A DNA stretch of 64,000 nucleotides from Gordonia hankookensis (lineage in GTDB: Bacteria > Actinomycetota > Actinomycetes > Mycobacteriales > Mycobacteriaceae), in contig NZ_JACWMS010000002.1 of the NCBI RefSeq assembly GCF_014673215.1, forward strand, positions 1,302,001 to 1,366,000, read 5' to 3'. Each line of letters opens with the position of its first letter. Position 1 is the first letter of the stretch. Both the position numbers and the translations under genes were made by a program. The notes under the pieces are model-generated. The model was not told the DNA's origin. It worked only from the letters and a program-made list of their open reading frames with translations, and made no database searches. This document shows positions 25,101 to 34,272 of this stretch, one piece after another.

Positions 25101-28100
25101 CGCTCCGGGGATGGCCCGCAACAGGGGGAGCGTTGTGGCAGGTGACAGATCGGCTCCGTCCATCCCGTAGGGAGCGAGGTTGCGTTCGAACTGCTCGGCC
25201 CGCTTCTTCTTTCCGAACAATCCCTTTCCGGCTTCTTCTGCTTGGGTCACAAATGTGGCGATGTCGCCGGACTCGACGAACATCGGCGTGAAAGCTGCGA
25301 GCATTGGCGCGCAGTTCTGCTGTAGACGCGAGATCTCATGCAGGAGCCCTTCGTGCGCGGACTGGTGCCGACCGCCCCGCCACCACTCCAGCATCTCCGT
25401 CTCCGGGACTGTGCGGCCCAGCTGCCGCCGTGCTTGAGGGAGTAGCGCGGCGATCTCGTCAGGCGAGTTGACTCCTCGTAGCAGTGGAGACACGGTGTCA
25501 GCGAGGGCGGCCGCCCTCGCCAGATCTGCCACCGACGCCGTGAGGTCCTCGCTGGACACAGTCACGCCGGGACCCACGAGCGACCATGGCGACGCAGGTC
25601 GGATGTCCATCGAGCGCGCTGCGCGCGAGAACTGTTCCAGCCCGTCCTCGATCACACGGTGCGGCACTGTCGGTTGTGCGACGTAGGAGACCGGGACTGG
25701 CGCGACCGGACCGTCGCCCACAGCTAGTGCGGACTCGTAGGCGCGCCACAGCGATTCGCCGGCACCGTTGCGGTCGTGGATCTTGTCCGGGTAATCGGCC
25801 AACGGTGCGTACCGGGATCGGAAGTCAGCCAGTTTCGCCGCCCACGCATTCTCGTTGTAGCGAGACGTGTTGTCGATTGCGCGGCGCAACTGCTCCCGGA
25901 TGATGTTGGGGCTCTGACTCTTGCCGTGCAGGTCGAGGGTGAAGTCGGACAGCCCGATCTTGGTGAGCCGCTTCTTCACCACGTCCAGGGCTGCCTGCTT
26001 CTCCGCGACGAACAGGACGGTCTTTCCCTTGCTCAGCGCGTGGGCGATGAGATTGGTGATGGTTTGCGACTTGCCCGTGCCGGGAGGGCCTTCGAGGACG
26101 AAGGTTCGTCCCTCGGCGGCCAGCGAGACAGCCCGCAGCTGCGAACCGTCTGCCGGGATCGGGACAGGGACGTCGATCTCGTCGACCGGGGTGTCCTCGA
26201 TCAACAGGTCATCGGTTGTATTCGGATCGACGAACGATTCGCCGGCCTTGTGCGTCAGATGATGCACGATCGGGCTCTGTTCGAGGATGTCCCAGCGGTC
26301 CTCGAGGTCCTTCCACATGCCGAAGGTGCCGAACTGGCAGATCGAGATCGTCGCGACCTCGTCGACGCGCAGGTCCAGATTGTTGGCGACGAGCGCGGCG
26401 CGGATGTCTCGCAGCGCATGGTCGATGTCGATCCCGCTCTCGTCGAGTTTCGGTGTCTCCAGGGCTTCGATGGTCACGTTGTGCTTGATGTGTAGCCACT
26501 GCACGAGACAGTGATTCGGCGTAGCGACGGCCGTGGTGTCCACGGCGAAACCGAACGGGCTGCGGCCCGTGCCGCCGGTGATCTTGACCGGGAGCAGGAA
26601 CAGCGGTGCGCGGGCTTCGGCCCCGGATGAGGTCTTGTGGATCAGCGCGCCCAAGGTGAGGTAGAGGTTGGCGCTGCCGGTTTCCTCGAGCATCGATCGC
26701 GCTGCACGGGACAGCCCCTTGAATCGGCGCACGTAGGCGTCTTTGGTGACGGCTGCATACACGTTGCGGTCTTCGTCGAGGTATTTCAGCAGCAGCGCAG
26801 GATCGATCTCCGCTGCGCGGCGGGCACCTTGCAGTTGGTGGATAGAGCTCAGCTCATCGTTCGGTGCGAGTGTGATCGTCTTGCCTGCGTGTGCCAGATC
26901 GTCGAGCAGTGCGAGGCCTGAACTCGGGACGTGTAGATCGATCACCTGGGTGCCCGGGCGCAGGTTGAGCAGCCGGTTGCGGGTACTGAGGTCGAGCAAC
27001 GACCGCTTCCACTTGCGCACTCGGGCGGGCGCGGAATCGCTCATGTCCAGCACGAGGTCGTCATCAGACTTCGCTGCCAGCAGTTCAGCCGGGAGATCGA
27101 GGGAAGACGACTTGGTGTCCGCCGACGGCGATTCCTGTTGAGCGACAGCTTCGTCGGCGCTGGGGAGCGGGCGCAGACCGGCCTTGCGGGCCGCAGTCAC
27201 CCCGACCACGCCGAACAGCCGCGACGGATCGGCGAAATACCCGCGGGCCTTGGTGATCGCCGACTTGAAGCTCCCGGCCTGGCCATCCTTGTAGTAGATG
27301 GCGTCCACGGGAACCGCCATCCCTGACTCGACGAGGTTCACCAGCGCGTTCTCCTCGGTTAGCGAGGGCCGCGCGAGCGTGGTCTCTTCGCGGAGGAACC
27401 CGCCGAACGCATGGCCGTCGATCACCCAGATCAGCGGCCGGATACCCGCGGCTTCGAGGCAGGCGGCGTAGGTGACCGTCAGGTCGATACAGGTGCCGAA
27501 CCGTTCGTCGAGTACCTGTGAGGTCGTGCGAACCTTCTGCCCGGTGTTCTCGAACGACGCGGGCGGATCGATGTAGCGGATGCGGCGCCCGTGCAGGGCT
27601 TCGTAGATGGCGTTGGCGATGAGCGCGGCGCGCTCTGGCCCACTCTGGTAGCCGCCGAGCGACGAGTCGCCGGTGTCCTTCTGCAGAAGGTCCGAGGCGG
27701 TGTCGAGGACGGCCGAGACCGCGCGGGTATTCGGCTGAACGAACGCGGCCAGCGAGTCGTAGAAGATCGGCGCGTTGAACCACTCGTTGTGCGCGAGGAC
27801 GCTGACCGGGATGGTCAGCTGCGCGGTGTCGGTCCACAGGCTCGACACGGTCACCGTGAGTGTCGCCCGGTAGCTCTCGTTCAGGGTTTTGAGGTCATCG
27901 ACCTGCGGCAGGAAGCTGCCAAAGTCATCCCAGATGACGTTGGCGCCCGTCTTGATGCGCCCGTCGTAGGTGCGTGAGGTACTCGGCGTCAGCTCTACGC
28001 CGTTGCCATGCAGGTGCAGACTCGCGGTTAGGTCCGTCAGTTCCTGTTCGGACTCGTTGATGACCTCGAGTGCAGTGATCAGCGGGACCCCGTTGTGGAC

Positions 28101-28199
28101 GAGCGCGAGGTTGATCGCAGGGTGTGCGTGCAGAACAATTCGCAGGCCAGCCTGCTCAAGGACATGGGTGCTTTCCACTGACTGCGTTGGCGTGCTCAT
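22197..28199 (-). CDS. DUF4011 / SF1 helicase / Vsr-like nuclease / DUF3320 giant protein
   Basis: 2000 residues; start ATG 28199 has AGGAG six bases upstream. Order: beta-rich N-terminus; transglutaminase-like part at ~230-265 with Cys in RFGTCIDLT and His in IDGHAFGG; DUF4011 beginning SLLDLSTRNRLLNLRPGTQ near 395; helicase core with Walker A EGPPGTGKSQT near 705; SF1 C-terminal motifs including VVFDEASQVP near 1310 and NVAVTRARRKVLIF near 1560; REase-fold segment ~1625-1710 (FVLDIVVREAG, WQVALMLDG); C-terminal DUF3320 ~1830-2000. A nucleic-acid translocase-nuclease; proteins of this architecture appear in catalogues of candidate antiphage genes. Probable operon with the downstream hydrolase. 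Confidence 0.88.
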   Translation of the reverse strand: MSTPTQSVESTHVLEQAGLRIVLHAHPAINLALVHNGVPLITALEVINESEQELTDLTASLHLHGNGVELTPSTSRTYDGRIKTGANVIWDDFGSFLPQVDDLKTLNESYRATLTVTVSSLWTDTAQLTIPVSVLAHNEWFNAPIFYDSLAAFVQPNTRAVSAVLDTASDLLQKDTGDSSLGGYQSGPERAALIANAIYEALHGRRIRYIDPPASFENTGQKVRTTSQVLDERFGTCIDLTVTYAACLEAAGIRPLIWVIDGHAFGGFLREETTLARPSLTEENALVNLVESGMAVPVDAIYYKDGQAGSFKSAITKARGYFADPSRLFGVVGVTAARKAGLRPLPSADEAVAQQESPSADTKSSSLDLPAELLAAKSDDDLVLDMSDSAPARVRKWKRSLLDLSTRNRLLNLRPGTQVIDLHVPSSGLALLDDLAHAGKTITLAPNDELSSIHQLQGARRAAEIDPALLLKYLDEDRNVYAAVTKDAYVRRFKGLSRAARSMLEETGSANLYLTLGALIHKTSSGAEARAPLFLLPVKITGGTGRSPFGFAVDTTAVATPNHCLVQWLHIKHNVTIEALETPKLDESGIDIDHALRDIRAALVANNLDLRVDEVATISICQFGTFGMWKDLEDRWDILEQSPIVHHLTHKAGESFVDPNTTDDLLIEDTPVDEIDVPVPIPADGSQLRAVSLAAEGRTFVLEGPPGTGKSQTITNLIAHALSKGKTVLFVAEKQAALDVVKKRLTKIGLSDFTLDLHGKSQSPNIIREQLRRAIDNTSRYNENAWAAKLADFRSRYAPLADYPDKIHDRNGAGESLWRAYESALAVGDGPVAPVPVSYVAQPTVPHRVIEDGLEQFSRAARSMDIRPASPWSLVGPGVTVSSEDLTASVADLARAAALADTVSPLLRGVNSPDEIAALLPQARRQLGRTVPETEMLEWWRGGRHQSAHEGLLHEISRLQQNCAPMLAAFTPMFVESGDIATFVTQAEEAGKGLFGKKKRAEQFERNLAPYGMDGADLSPATTLPLLRAIPGAREHISRLHTQVGEVLGPYAPIHWNPLAPDAAAALDEIFSYLAETAEFTRTNPTSWALLTSVGFPDDSAITALSQISGTWQNWKAVTRTTTDDLDRWRNGRHWLDAWAQDIPDWERDCTDTGGRNLLGWSRMSGFLDPLREAGLKDYVHSLLTGEVDAAQAGVALIRGAALTSIKERRAAAGLTIFDTALRDGEIDDFVTAAATLRDEQAKALPAALLRERPFQAGGLRGEVGELRRQLDRKRGGATFRTLMSRYGGHILAATPVMFVSPASLAQFIPPGSATFDLVVFDEASQVPVPQAIGALGRGRAAVIVGDSQQMPPTAIGQVSLNDSDDADEDGAVVPEDLESILTECVDSGLPRLWLSWHYRSQDEFLINFSNQKYYEGRLASLPSPGGDETAGVEWRRVDGHFNREDKKNGFRTNRVEAEAIVAEIRARLGTPDLAGQSIGVVTFNQQQQSLVHDLLEESGDPLVLDRLRPDAEEGIFVKNLENVQGDERDVILFTTAFSKKPGDPKLPLNFGPLSVTGGEKRFNVAVTRARRKVLIFTSFEPSDIDLSRTKSVGLAHLRAYLEMAGHGVQPGSIESTRRDTVIDPVQDAISAALQDRGYEVELNYGLSDFVLDIVVREAGSEHWQVALMLDGPRWAERPTVADRDLTPQLLEPMMHWGAALRVWLPEWIDAPTAVLERIDAAVIAANERRRQHEAELEAAAEARAAAIEQTRANGALAGDEPESEDEPELQWESRDVERQSPEAESEDEPSRLIASLVTDQPTLSNVEDSERDWHGQPARYLAAPTAPIGTREDLDRVNSTTVRRTITDAVRETVALEGPIELDQLARRVGHRFGYERLRANRKEFIISCVPKTLVRTDDLGSFAWPDALDPNSWRGYRSTPEDMSRALSDVAAEEVVNAMRTACQGRELDDTALMRETLALFGQTRLTQGNTDRLTACIAFGISAGRLVRIGGMVRAGV

Positions 28200-28389
28200 C
28201 TGATCTCCTGCGGCCATAGCTCTGTCGACGACTACGTCCGCCGACACTTCGTCGGAAGATATACCAGTGCCCTCCGACTGTTCCTGGCAAGTGACTTAGG
28301 TCCACATCTTTGGTTGATATCGGGAACGCGACATTTCGTGGTAGGAAGCGCCCGTCGCAGATGTCGGCGACATCTGCGACCATTCGGAT

Positions 28390-28734
28390 GTGAACGAGGA
28401 TCGGCACGGGGACGCGGACTACGAGCGCGAGTTGCATGACTGGGCCTACCAATACGACGGCTATCGGAGACTCGCCGCAAGCCCGAATCAGCTGTTCAAG
28501 GTTCTGGAGCCGGTGCGATTGCCATACGAGACCGATGGTGAGATTCCCGACTGGGCAGGGGTCGACCTACTTCGGGGCTGGGCGTTCTACGTAGTTAGGG
28601 CGCATCGCTTCAGCGGTTGGGGAGAGCTTCGCGAAGAATATCCAGAGATCGACGCCATCGCGGATGCGGTGAGAGTGCACCCTGAGGCAGCGGCTTCGGA
28701 CCTACCGCCGGAATTGCCTCGCAAAGGACCCTGA
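28390..28734 (+). CDS. Small hypothetical protein
   Basis: 114 residues from GTG 28390, divergent from the giant helicase-nuclease gene. Acidic and aromatic-rich (ELHDWAYQYDGYRRLAASPNQLFKVLEPVRLP, then WAGVDLLRGWAFYVVRAHRFSGWGELREEYPEIDA). No signal peptide or membrane span. No family recognised. The aromatic content and orderly amphipathic composition favour a real gene over a chance frame. Confidence 0.5.
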   Translation: MNEDRHGDADYERELHDWAYQYDGYRRLAASPNQLFKVLEPVRLPYETDGEIPDWAGVDLLRGWAFYVVRAHRFSGWGELREEYPEIDAIADAVRVHPEAAASDLPPELPRKGP

Positions 28735-28946
28735 CTCGTTGGTCCGATCCGTGGTCAGGGTCGCTGGGTACCGGTGTCGAACAGGCTTATTGGGTTTGCA
28801 TCGCCATCTGCAGGGGCGTGAGGACGATGGTTGCGAAGCCGATGCTAGATGGCACCCCTTCCCGGTTCCGGTCAGACGGCCGGTAGCGGTTGCTTGGGGT
28901 CGCGGGCCTCGTAGTGGTCTCGGATCACAAGGACTAAGTTCTACAC

Positions 28947-29159
28947 ATGCTCTCGGAAGACGACCTCAAGTATCTGGCAGACAGTGCGAGAAGGGCCGAC
29001 GAGATCCTGAGGCTCGCCGTCGTCGAAGCGGTCAGGGCTGGAATGCTGCGACGTGACGTGCATGACCTGACAGGCGTGGCTCGTACAACGATCAACCGTT
29101 GGATTGCGGATTCCGATGGTCTCAGACCTGAGATTTCAACGTCCTCTAGCGAGGAATGA
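28947..29159 (+). CDS. Small helix-turn-helix protein
   Basis: 70 residues from ATG 28947. Helical throughout, with a probable HTH at residues ~33-53: RAGMLRRDVHDLTGVARTTINRWIAD, where TGVARTTINRW looks like a recognition helix. The size fits a small DNA-binding regulator or an antitoxin-like protein, but no toxin gene adjoins. It ends in an acidic Ser/Glu tail. Confidence 0.55.
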   Translation: MLSEDDLKYLADSARRADEILRLAVVEAVRAGMLRRDVHDLTGVARTTINRWIADSDGLRPEISTSSSEE

Positions 29160-29702
29160 AGCGTCTGCGACCAGGGCGTCGACACCGCGAGCTGAGCCAA
29201 CAACTTACGACGCCGACGTAACTGAAGTATCTGCCATCTTGTAGCTCGTCGATTACTTGACTTCGCGCAGACCGAGGGCCCTTTGTCTGGAGGTAGTTTG
29301 CAGGTCGCGGTACCTTCTGGGTTGCAAACGGCAGTACGTGTCCGGACTCTCCATGTGAACCAGGTGGGCTATCAACCGGCCGCAGGTGCCTGGGCGCCGA
29401 CCGAGCTGTGAACTGTCCCCGCGAGCTCTAAGCGGTATGGAGCAGGGGGAGTAACGTTGGTTGGTGAAATGTGTCCAAGTGAGCATGAAGAATATGGGAT
29501 CGCTCTCGATAATTGTGCGACCGGTTGATTCCTGATGGGCGCCGCGAGGTGGTGGCAGCGTGCGGGCATCGAATGCGACGATTTGGCTGATAAGGGCACC
29601 GGCAACGCGCAGTCACGCGATCGGCGCCCACGACGATTGGACGAAGCCCTTATTTGCTTCCCGAGCACTCCCACGAACAGAACAATCGAGCAGGAGACGC
29701 GC
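29160..29702. other. Gap before the RAMA-CBS-HEPN gene
   Basis: About 540 bp. Candidate frames here are short, Arg/Pro-rich and without ribosome-binding sites. An in-frame ATG at 29535 would extend the next gene by 56 residues, but the added sequence is Arg-rich and has no Shine-Dalgarno. The region may hold that gene's promoter; I cannot name a clear -10/-35. Confidence 0.35.
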
Positions 29703-31034
29703 TTGCGTAATCTGGAAAGAAAGCAATTACTGATCGGCGGGCGGCGAATCAGAATCCTTGACCTTATCGAAGGCGGACTTCTGGTTCCGGGACAGGACTT
29801 GGTCTTCAAACGACCTCGGGCCGGCGCGCGGTACGACGCAAGGGTCGAAAGCGATGGATCACTCACGATCGAAGGCAGGCGGTACACGAGCCCATCGAGT
29901 GCCGCATCGGCTGTCGCTGAAGTCTCGTTGGACGGCTGGCACGCGTGGCAGGTCGGCGACGGCGGGCCATACTTGCACAAACTCCGAGAACAGCTGCTTG
30001 ACCAGCAGAAGCCTGAGTCAACTGGCGCGGACGGGGACGAGCGCGTTCGACTTCGACAAGAATTCCTAGCAACTGTGGATGAGCGGGGCGTCTCCTGTAC
30101 AGTGCGTGAGTTGCTCGCGTATTGGGGCGCGGACAGCAGGTCTCAACTCGTCGCGGACGAGATCGACGCAGACCTGGTCAATTATGACCTGCTGACAACG
30201 CCGAACTACCTGAAGGTCGGAATGGAGGATGTGGTCCTCCTTCACCGTAGGCGCACCGATACGGATCGTGACGAGGAAGAAGCTGCCGACGACGACGCGA
30301 TGCCCACGTTGAGCGAGATCGGTATTACGCTGGGCAACATCAGCTTTACGTCTTCAGATGTCGTCAAGGTATCGCCCGACTCATCGTTGGACGAAGCCAT
30401 CACCTTGATGCTCCTGAATGACTTCTCGCAACTGCCGGTTGTCGCGGGCCCGCGTTCGGTCAAGGGAGCCGTGACGTGGCAGTCGATCGCCCGAGCCAGA
30501 CACCGAGATGTCGAGGCCAAGTTGCGCGACGCAATGATTCCGGCGCTCCAGCTCCCATATGACAAGGAACTCGTTGATGTCCTGTCTGATCTACAGAAAC
30601 ATGACTTCGTTCTGGTGATGAACGCGCAGCGTGAGCTGACAGGTATCGTGACCACTGCCGATGTGGTCGACGCTTATGGACGACTCGCGACGCCCTTTTT
30701 GTTGATCGGTGAGCTCGACCAGATACTACGCAGGGTCATCAGCGACCACGTCGATATAGGCAAAGTGAGCTCGATCTGCCATCTAAGCTCTGACCGACGG
30801 ATCGTAAGCTTCAGTCAGCTGACCATGGCCCATTACGAAGCCATTCTTCGTGACGACTCGGTATGGGAAACCTTGAACTGGCCGCTGGACCGAAACACCT
30901 TTCTCGAAGGGCTGAGCGATCTTCGCAAGGTTCGCAACGACGTTGTCCATTTCAATCGGGATACAGTCCCGACGCACGTCATCAACCAGTTCCGGCAGAT
31001 GATCCGACTGCTGCGTGAGTATATCGACGGATAG
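29703..31034 (+). CDS. RAMA - CBS pair - HEPN fusion protein, candidate defence effector
   Basis: 443 residues from TTG 29703 (AGGAG six bases upstream; ATG 29535 is the longer alternative). Residues ~5-85 match the RAMA domain (RKQLLIGGRRIRILDLIEGGLLVPGQ... then YTSPSSAASAVAE...GWHAWQV), which recurs with restriction enzymes and methylases. A wing-like middle follows. Residues ~207-330 hold two CBS motifs (VVKVSPDSSLDEAITLMLLN; LPYDKELVDVLSDLQKHDFV...GIVTTADVVDAY), usually adenosine-nucleotide sensors. The C-terminal ~110 residues are HEPN-like with R411-N-D-V-V-H416, an R-x4-H ribonuclease-type motif. It converges on hsdR with 18 nt between. An RNA-cutting effector gated by DNA state and a nucleotide is inferred. 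Confidence 0.72.
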   Translation: MRNLERKQLLIGGRRIRILDLIEGGLLVPGQDLVFKRPRAGARYDARVESDGSLTIEGRRYTSPSSAASAVAEVSLDGWHAWQVGDGGPYLHKLREQLLDQQKPESTGADGDERVRLRQEFLATVDERGVSCTVRELLAYWGADSRSQLVADEIDADLVNYDLLTTPNYLKVGMEDVVLLHRRRTDTDRDEEEAADDDAMPTLSEIGITLGNISFTSSDVVKVSPDSSLDEAITLMLLNDFSQLPVVAGPRSVKGAVTWQSIARARHRDVEAKLRDAMIPALQLPYDKELVDVLSDLQKHDFVLVMNAQRELTGIVTTADVVDAYGRLATPFLLIGELDQILRRVISDHVDIGKVSSICHLSSDRRIVSFSQLTMAHYEAILRDDSVWETLNWPLDRNTFLEGLSDLRKVRNDVVHFNRDTVPTHVINQFRQMIRLLREYIDG

Positions 31035-31052
31035 CGTCCGAGTCTTCTGGAC

Positions 31053-34000
31053 TCACAGTGCAACTTCCTCCGCATACCGCGGCGCCAGTGCCTCCATCTG
31101 CTGCATCACCTGAACGAGTGCCGCTGGCTGTTGATCTGGCGGATACCCGTACTTGCGCAGCAGTCGCTTGATCGTCGCACGCAGCTTGGCTTTCACGTCT
31201 TCGCGGACCGTCCAGTCGGTGCGGGTATCTTTCCGCATGGTACTGACGAGGTCTCGTGCAATCTGAGCCAGAACATCATCACCCATGACATCGACTGCCG
31301 ACTCGTTCTGCGTGACAACGTCGTAGAATGCCAGCTCGTCGGATTCTAGAGGTGGCTCGAACTGTTTACCGCGATCGGCCTCGGCGACGACTTCCTTGGC
31401 CATCTCGACCAGTTCGGCGATGACCTCGGCGGCGGTCAACTGCTGATTAGTATACCGGGTCATCAGGTCGTTGATCCGTTCGGAGAACAGTTTCCGACGT
31501 ACTTCGTTGCCTTGTGTGACGGCGGCTGAGTCTTCCATCAGACTCGCCTTCAGTGCCTCGATCGCCAGCTGCGCCTTGCTGGGCTTCGACGCCTCCTCCT
31601 GCCATGCAGGTGTCAGGGTATCGAGGGTTGGTCGTTCAAGACCGGCTTCCCGGTAGATGTCGATGACGCCGGTGGACGCGGCAGAAGTGACGATGATGTC
31701 GCCCAGCCGACGCCGAATATCGTCCGGGATGGGTTCGCCCCGTGCCACGCGGTCTTGGGCGTCGAGTTTGGCCATCCACGTCCGAACTTCCTCATGGAAG
31801 CGGACTTCGAACCGAGCGGCCTCCCACTCCGCTTGGTGGTCGGCGTCGTGTTTGACGCCCGCTGCCAGGGCCCATGCGCGGCCCAGTTTCGCCGACAGAC
31901 TGCGGTACTGGTCTCCAAGCGGACGAGCTTCCGCGTCCTCTGGATCGACGTTGCCAGGAGTACGGGGTGACCGCAGCATCGATGTCACTGACAGAACAGC
32001 GTTCACCCACCCGGCCTTCGGGTCCGAGTTGTAGATCGCCTTCCACTCGTCGCCGATCAAAGTGGACAGAGACTCGAGCAGGTCATGCACGATCTGCGCT
32101 GCCTCCTCGGCCGTTTGCCCGACCACTCGATCACCAGTCTGTGCGGTGTCGCGAGTGAACTCGGATAGCGCCTTTCTCAGGTTGTCGGCCAATGGTGCGT
32201 AGGCGACGAGCAGACCATCCTGCTTTCCGCGGTACGTACGGTTGACGCGTGCAAGGGTCTGCATGAGGAGCGCACCCTTGAGTGGCCGATCCAGATACAG
32301 CGTGTGGAGCGCCGGCGCGTCGAAGCCGGTCAGCATCATGTCTTTGACGATGACGATCTCGAGTTCGTCGTCGGGGTTCTTGATTCGCTTCTTGACGGCA
32401 GCCGTCGCGCTCGGGCGCCGCATGTGTTTCTTGATCAGCTCCGGGTCGGAAGGGTTCGCGGTGTAAACGACCTTGATCTTGCCCTTGTCGTCGGCGACGT
32501 CGTGCCACTCCGGCCGGAGTGCGGTGATCTCCTGGTACAACCGAGCGGCGATAGAGCGTGTGGCACAGACGATCATCGCCTTGCCGGGACCACCCATGAA
32601 TTGCCGCATGGCTTCTCGACGCGTCTCCCAATGCTTGACGAAGTCGTCGGCCAGCTTCTCGAGTCGCTGCGGAGCGCCGTAGACGGTGTCGAGCACCGCG
32701 ACGCTGCGTTGAAGACGATCCTTGTCTGCTTCGTCCAATTGTTCGGATACTTCTTCGGCCGCTTCGTCGAGCGCGTCATCGTCGACGCCCTGCGCCCGAA
32801 CCAGCTGGATGAGTCGGGGTTCGAAGGACACTGGCACGGTCGCGCCGTCAGCTACGGCGCGATGTAGGTCGTAGACGTCGATGTCGTCGCCAAAGACCTT
32901 TCGGGTGTCGCGTTCGCCTTCGGCGATCGGTGTTCCGGTGAACGCAATGAGCGTTGCATGCGGAAGGGCGTTCTTGAGGTGAGCGGCGTATCCGTCGATG
33001 TTGTCGTAGTGACTGCGATGTGCCTCGTCCGCCATCACGATGATGTTGCGACGGTCTGACAGCAAGGGGTGGTCGGCCCCGGCCTTGCGTTCGTCGTCTG
33101 TGAGCCCAAACTTCTGCAGGGTGGTGAAATAGATTCCACCCGTACGCCGATCGGCCAACTGCTGGCGTAGTTGTTCGCGAGACGTCACTTGCTGCGGCGA
33201 CTCAGGCAGAAGGGTGCTGCGCTGAAAACCGTCGAAGAGCTGGGTGTCCAGTTCCGTGCGGTCGGTGATCACCACGATTGTCGGATTCGCGAGCCGTGGG
33301 TGCCGCATGACCTTGGCCGAGTAGAGCTCCATCTCCATGGACTTGCCCGACCCCTGGGTGTGCCACACGACCCCCGCACGACCGTCGCTGTCGATGGCGC
33401 GGACGGTGCTGCCGACCGCTTTGGTGACAGCAAAATACTGATGAGGCTTCGCAATTCGCTTGTTCAGCCCACTTTCGTCCTCATCGAACGCGATGAAGTC
33501 GCGCAACAGTTGTCCGAACCGTTCGACGTTGAAGACGCCTTCGAGGGTGAGTCCGAGCTCGGTGGCCGGCTGCCCGTCGAGACCGACCTCGTCGGAACCG
33601 ACGAGGCGTCCGTCGTCGTCTACGTTCCATGGCGCGAAGTGATGCCATGGTGTGAACGGTGTTCCGTAGCGTGCGGTGACGCCATCGCTGGCCACCAGGA
33701 TCGCCGAAAAACGGAACGCCATGGGGAACTCGTGAAGGTAAGTCTGGAGTTGGTTGAAGGCTCCCTCCGCGCTGGTGTTCTTGGCGCCGGCCTTCTTGAG
33801 CTCAATGATCGCGAGTGGGAGACCGTTGACGTACAGCACCACATCAAAGCGGCGCTCAAACTCGCGACTGCGGATGGTCACCTGATTGACGGCGTGGTAC
33901 CGATTCTTGGTGGGGTCCCCCGACGTGAAGCGGATTGTCGGGTTGACCTGTTGCCCATCGTCGTCGATGAATGTGATGCCGCGGTAGCCGTTCACCAGAA

Positions 34001-34271
34001 CTTCATGGAGGCGAAAGTTCTCAGTGATCGCATCCTGCGACCTCGGTAAAAGCACTTCGGCCGACGCTTGCTGTAGATACTCCTCCGGCACTTCGGGATT
34101 GAGATTTCGAAGCGCCTGATCCAGCGTGCCGCGGAGTACGAGGTCGTGCCAGGACTCACGCTCACCCGAGCCTGGCGCGACGTCGCGCCCGTGCCGCTTC
34201 TGCCACTCGATCTCCGCAAGTTGATCGAGAGTCCATTGTTCCCAAGCGGCTTCGTCCATGTCGTGGACCAT
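31053..34271 (-). CDS. hsdR: Type I restriction enzyme, R subunit
   Basis: 1072 residues, normal HsdR length. The N-terminal PD-(D/E)XK nuclease shows RFDVVLYVNGLPLAIIELKKAG near residues 140-162 (D...E-L-K). The SF2 translocase follows: Walker A WHTQGSGKSMEM near 305, DEAH in IIVMADEAHRS near 412, motif III in AFTGTPIAEGE near 445, and the helicase C-terminal lobe to about 720. The rest is the helical domain that docks on the methylase core. Together with HsdM and HsdS it would cut unmethylated DNA at a distance while translocating. It starts 1 nt after hsdS in the four-gene operon. Confidence 0.95.
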   Translation of the reverse strand: MVHDMDEAAWEQWTLDQLAEIEWQKRHGRDVAPGSGERESWHDLVLRGTLDQALRNLNPEVPEEYLQQASAEVLLPRSQDAITENFRLHEVLVNGYRGITFIDDDGQQVNPTIRFTSGDPTKNRYHAVNQVTIRSREFERRFDVVLYVNGLPLAIIELKKAGAKNTSAEGAFNQLQTYLHEFPMAFRFSAILVASDGVTARYGTPFTPWHHFAPWNVDDDGRLVGSDEVGLDGQPATELGLTLEGVFNVERFGQLLRDFIAFDEDESGLNKRIAKPHQYFAVTKAVGSTVRAIDSDGRAGVVWHTQGSGKSMEMELYSAKVMRHPRLANPTIVVITDRTELDTQLFDGFQRSTLLPESPQQVTSREQLRQQLADRRTGGIYFTTLQKFGLTDDERKAGADHPLLSDRRNIIVMADEAHRSHYDNIDGYAAHLKNALPHATLIAFTGTPIAEGERDTRKVFGDDIDVYDLHRAVADGATVPVSFEPRLIQLVRAQGVDDDALDEAAEEVSEQLDEADKDRLQRSVAVLDTVYGAPQRLEKLADDFVKHWETRREAMRQFMGGPGKAMIVCATRSIAARLYQEITALRPEWHDVADDKGKIKVVYTANPSDPELIKKHMRRPSATAAVKKRIKNPDDELEIVIVKDMMLTGFDAPALHTLYLDRPLKGALLMQTLARVNRTYRGKQDGLLVAYAPLADNLRKALSEFTRDTAQTGDRVVGQTAEEAAQIVHDLLESLSTLIGDEWKAIYNSDPKAGWVNAVLSVTSMLRSPRTPGNVDPEDAEARPLGDQYRSLSAKLGRAWALAAGVKHDADHQAEWEAARFEVRFHEEVRTWMAKLDAQDRVARGEPIPDDIRRRLGDIIVTSAASTGVIDIYREAGLERPTLDTLTPAWQEEASKPSKAQLAIEALKASLMEDSAAVTQGNEVRRKLFSERINDLMTRYTNQQLTAAEVIAELVEMAKEVVAEADRGKQFEPPLESDELAFYDVVTQNESAVDVMGDDVLAQIARDLVSTMRKDTRTDWTVREDVKAKLRATIKRLLRKYGYPPDQQPAALVQVMQQMEALAPRYAEEVAL

Positions 34272-34272
34272 T

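Noticed and set aside
29160..29702. Integrase or tRNA attachment site near the small HTH gene
   Set aside because: No integrase gene, no tRNA-like cloverleaf and no matching repeat at the far end of the island.
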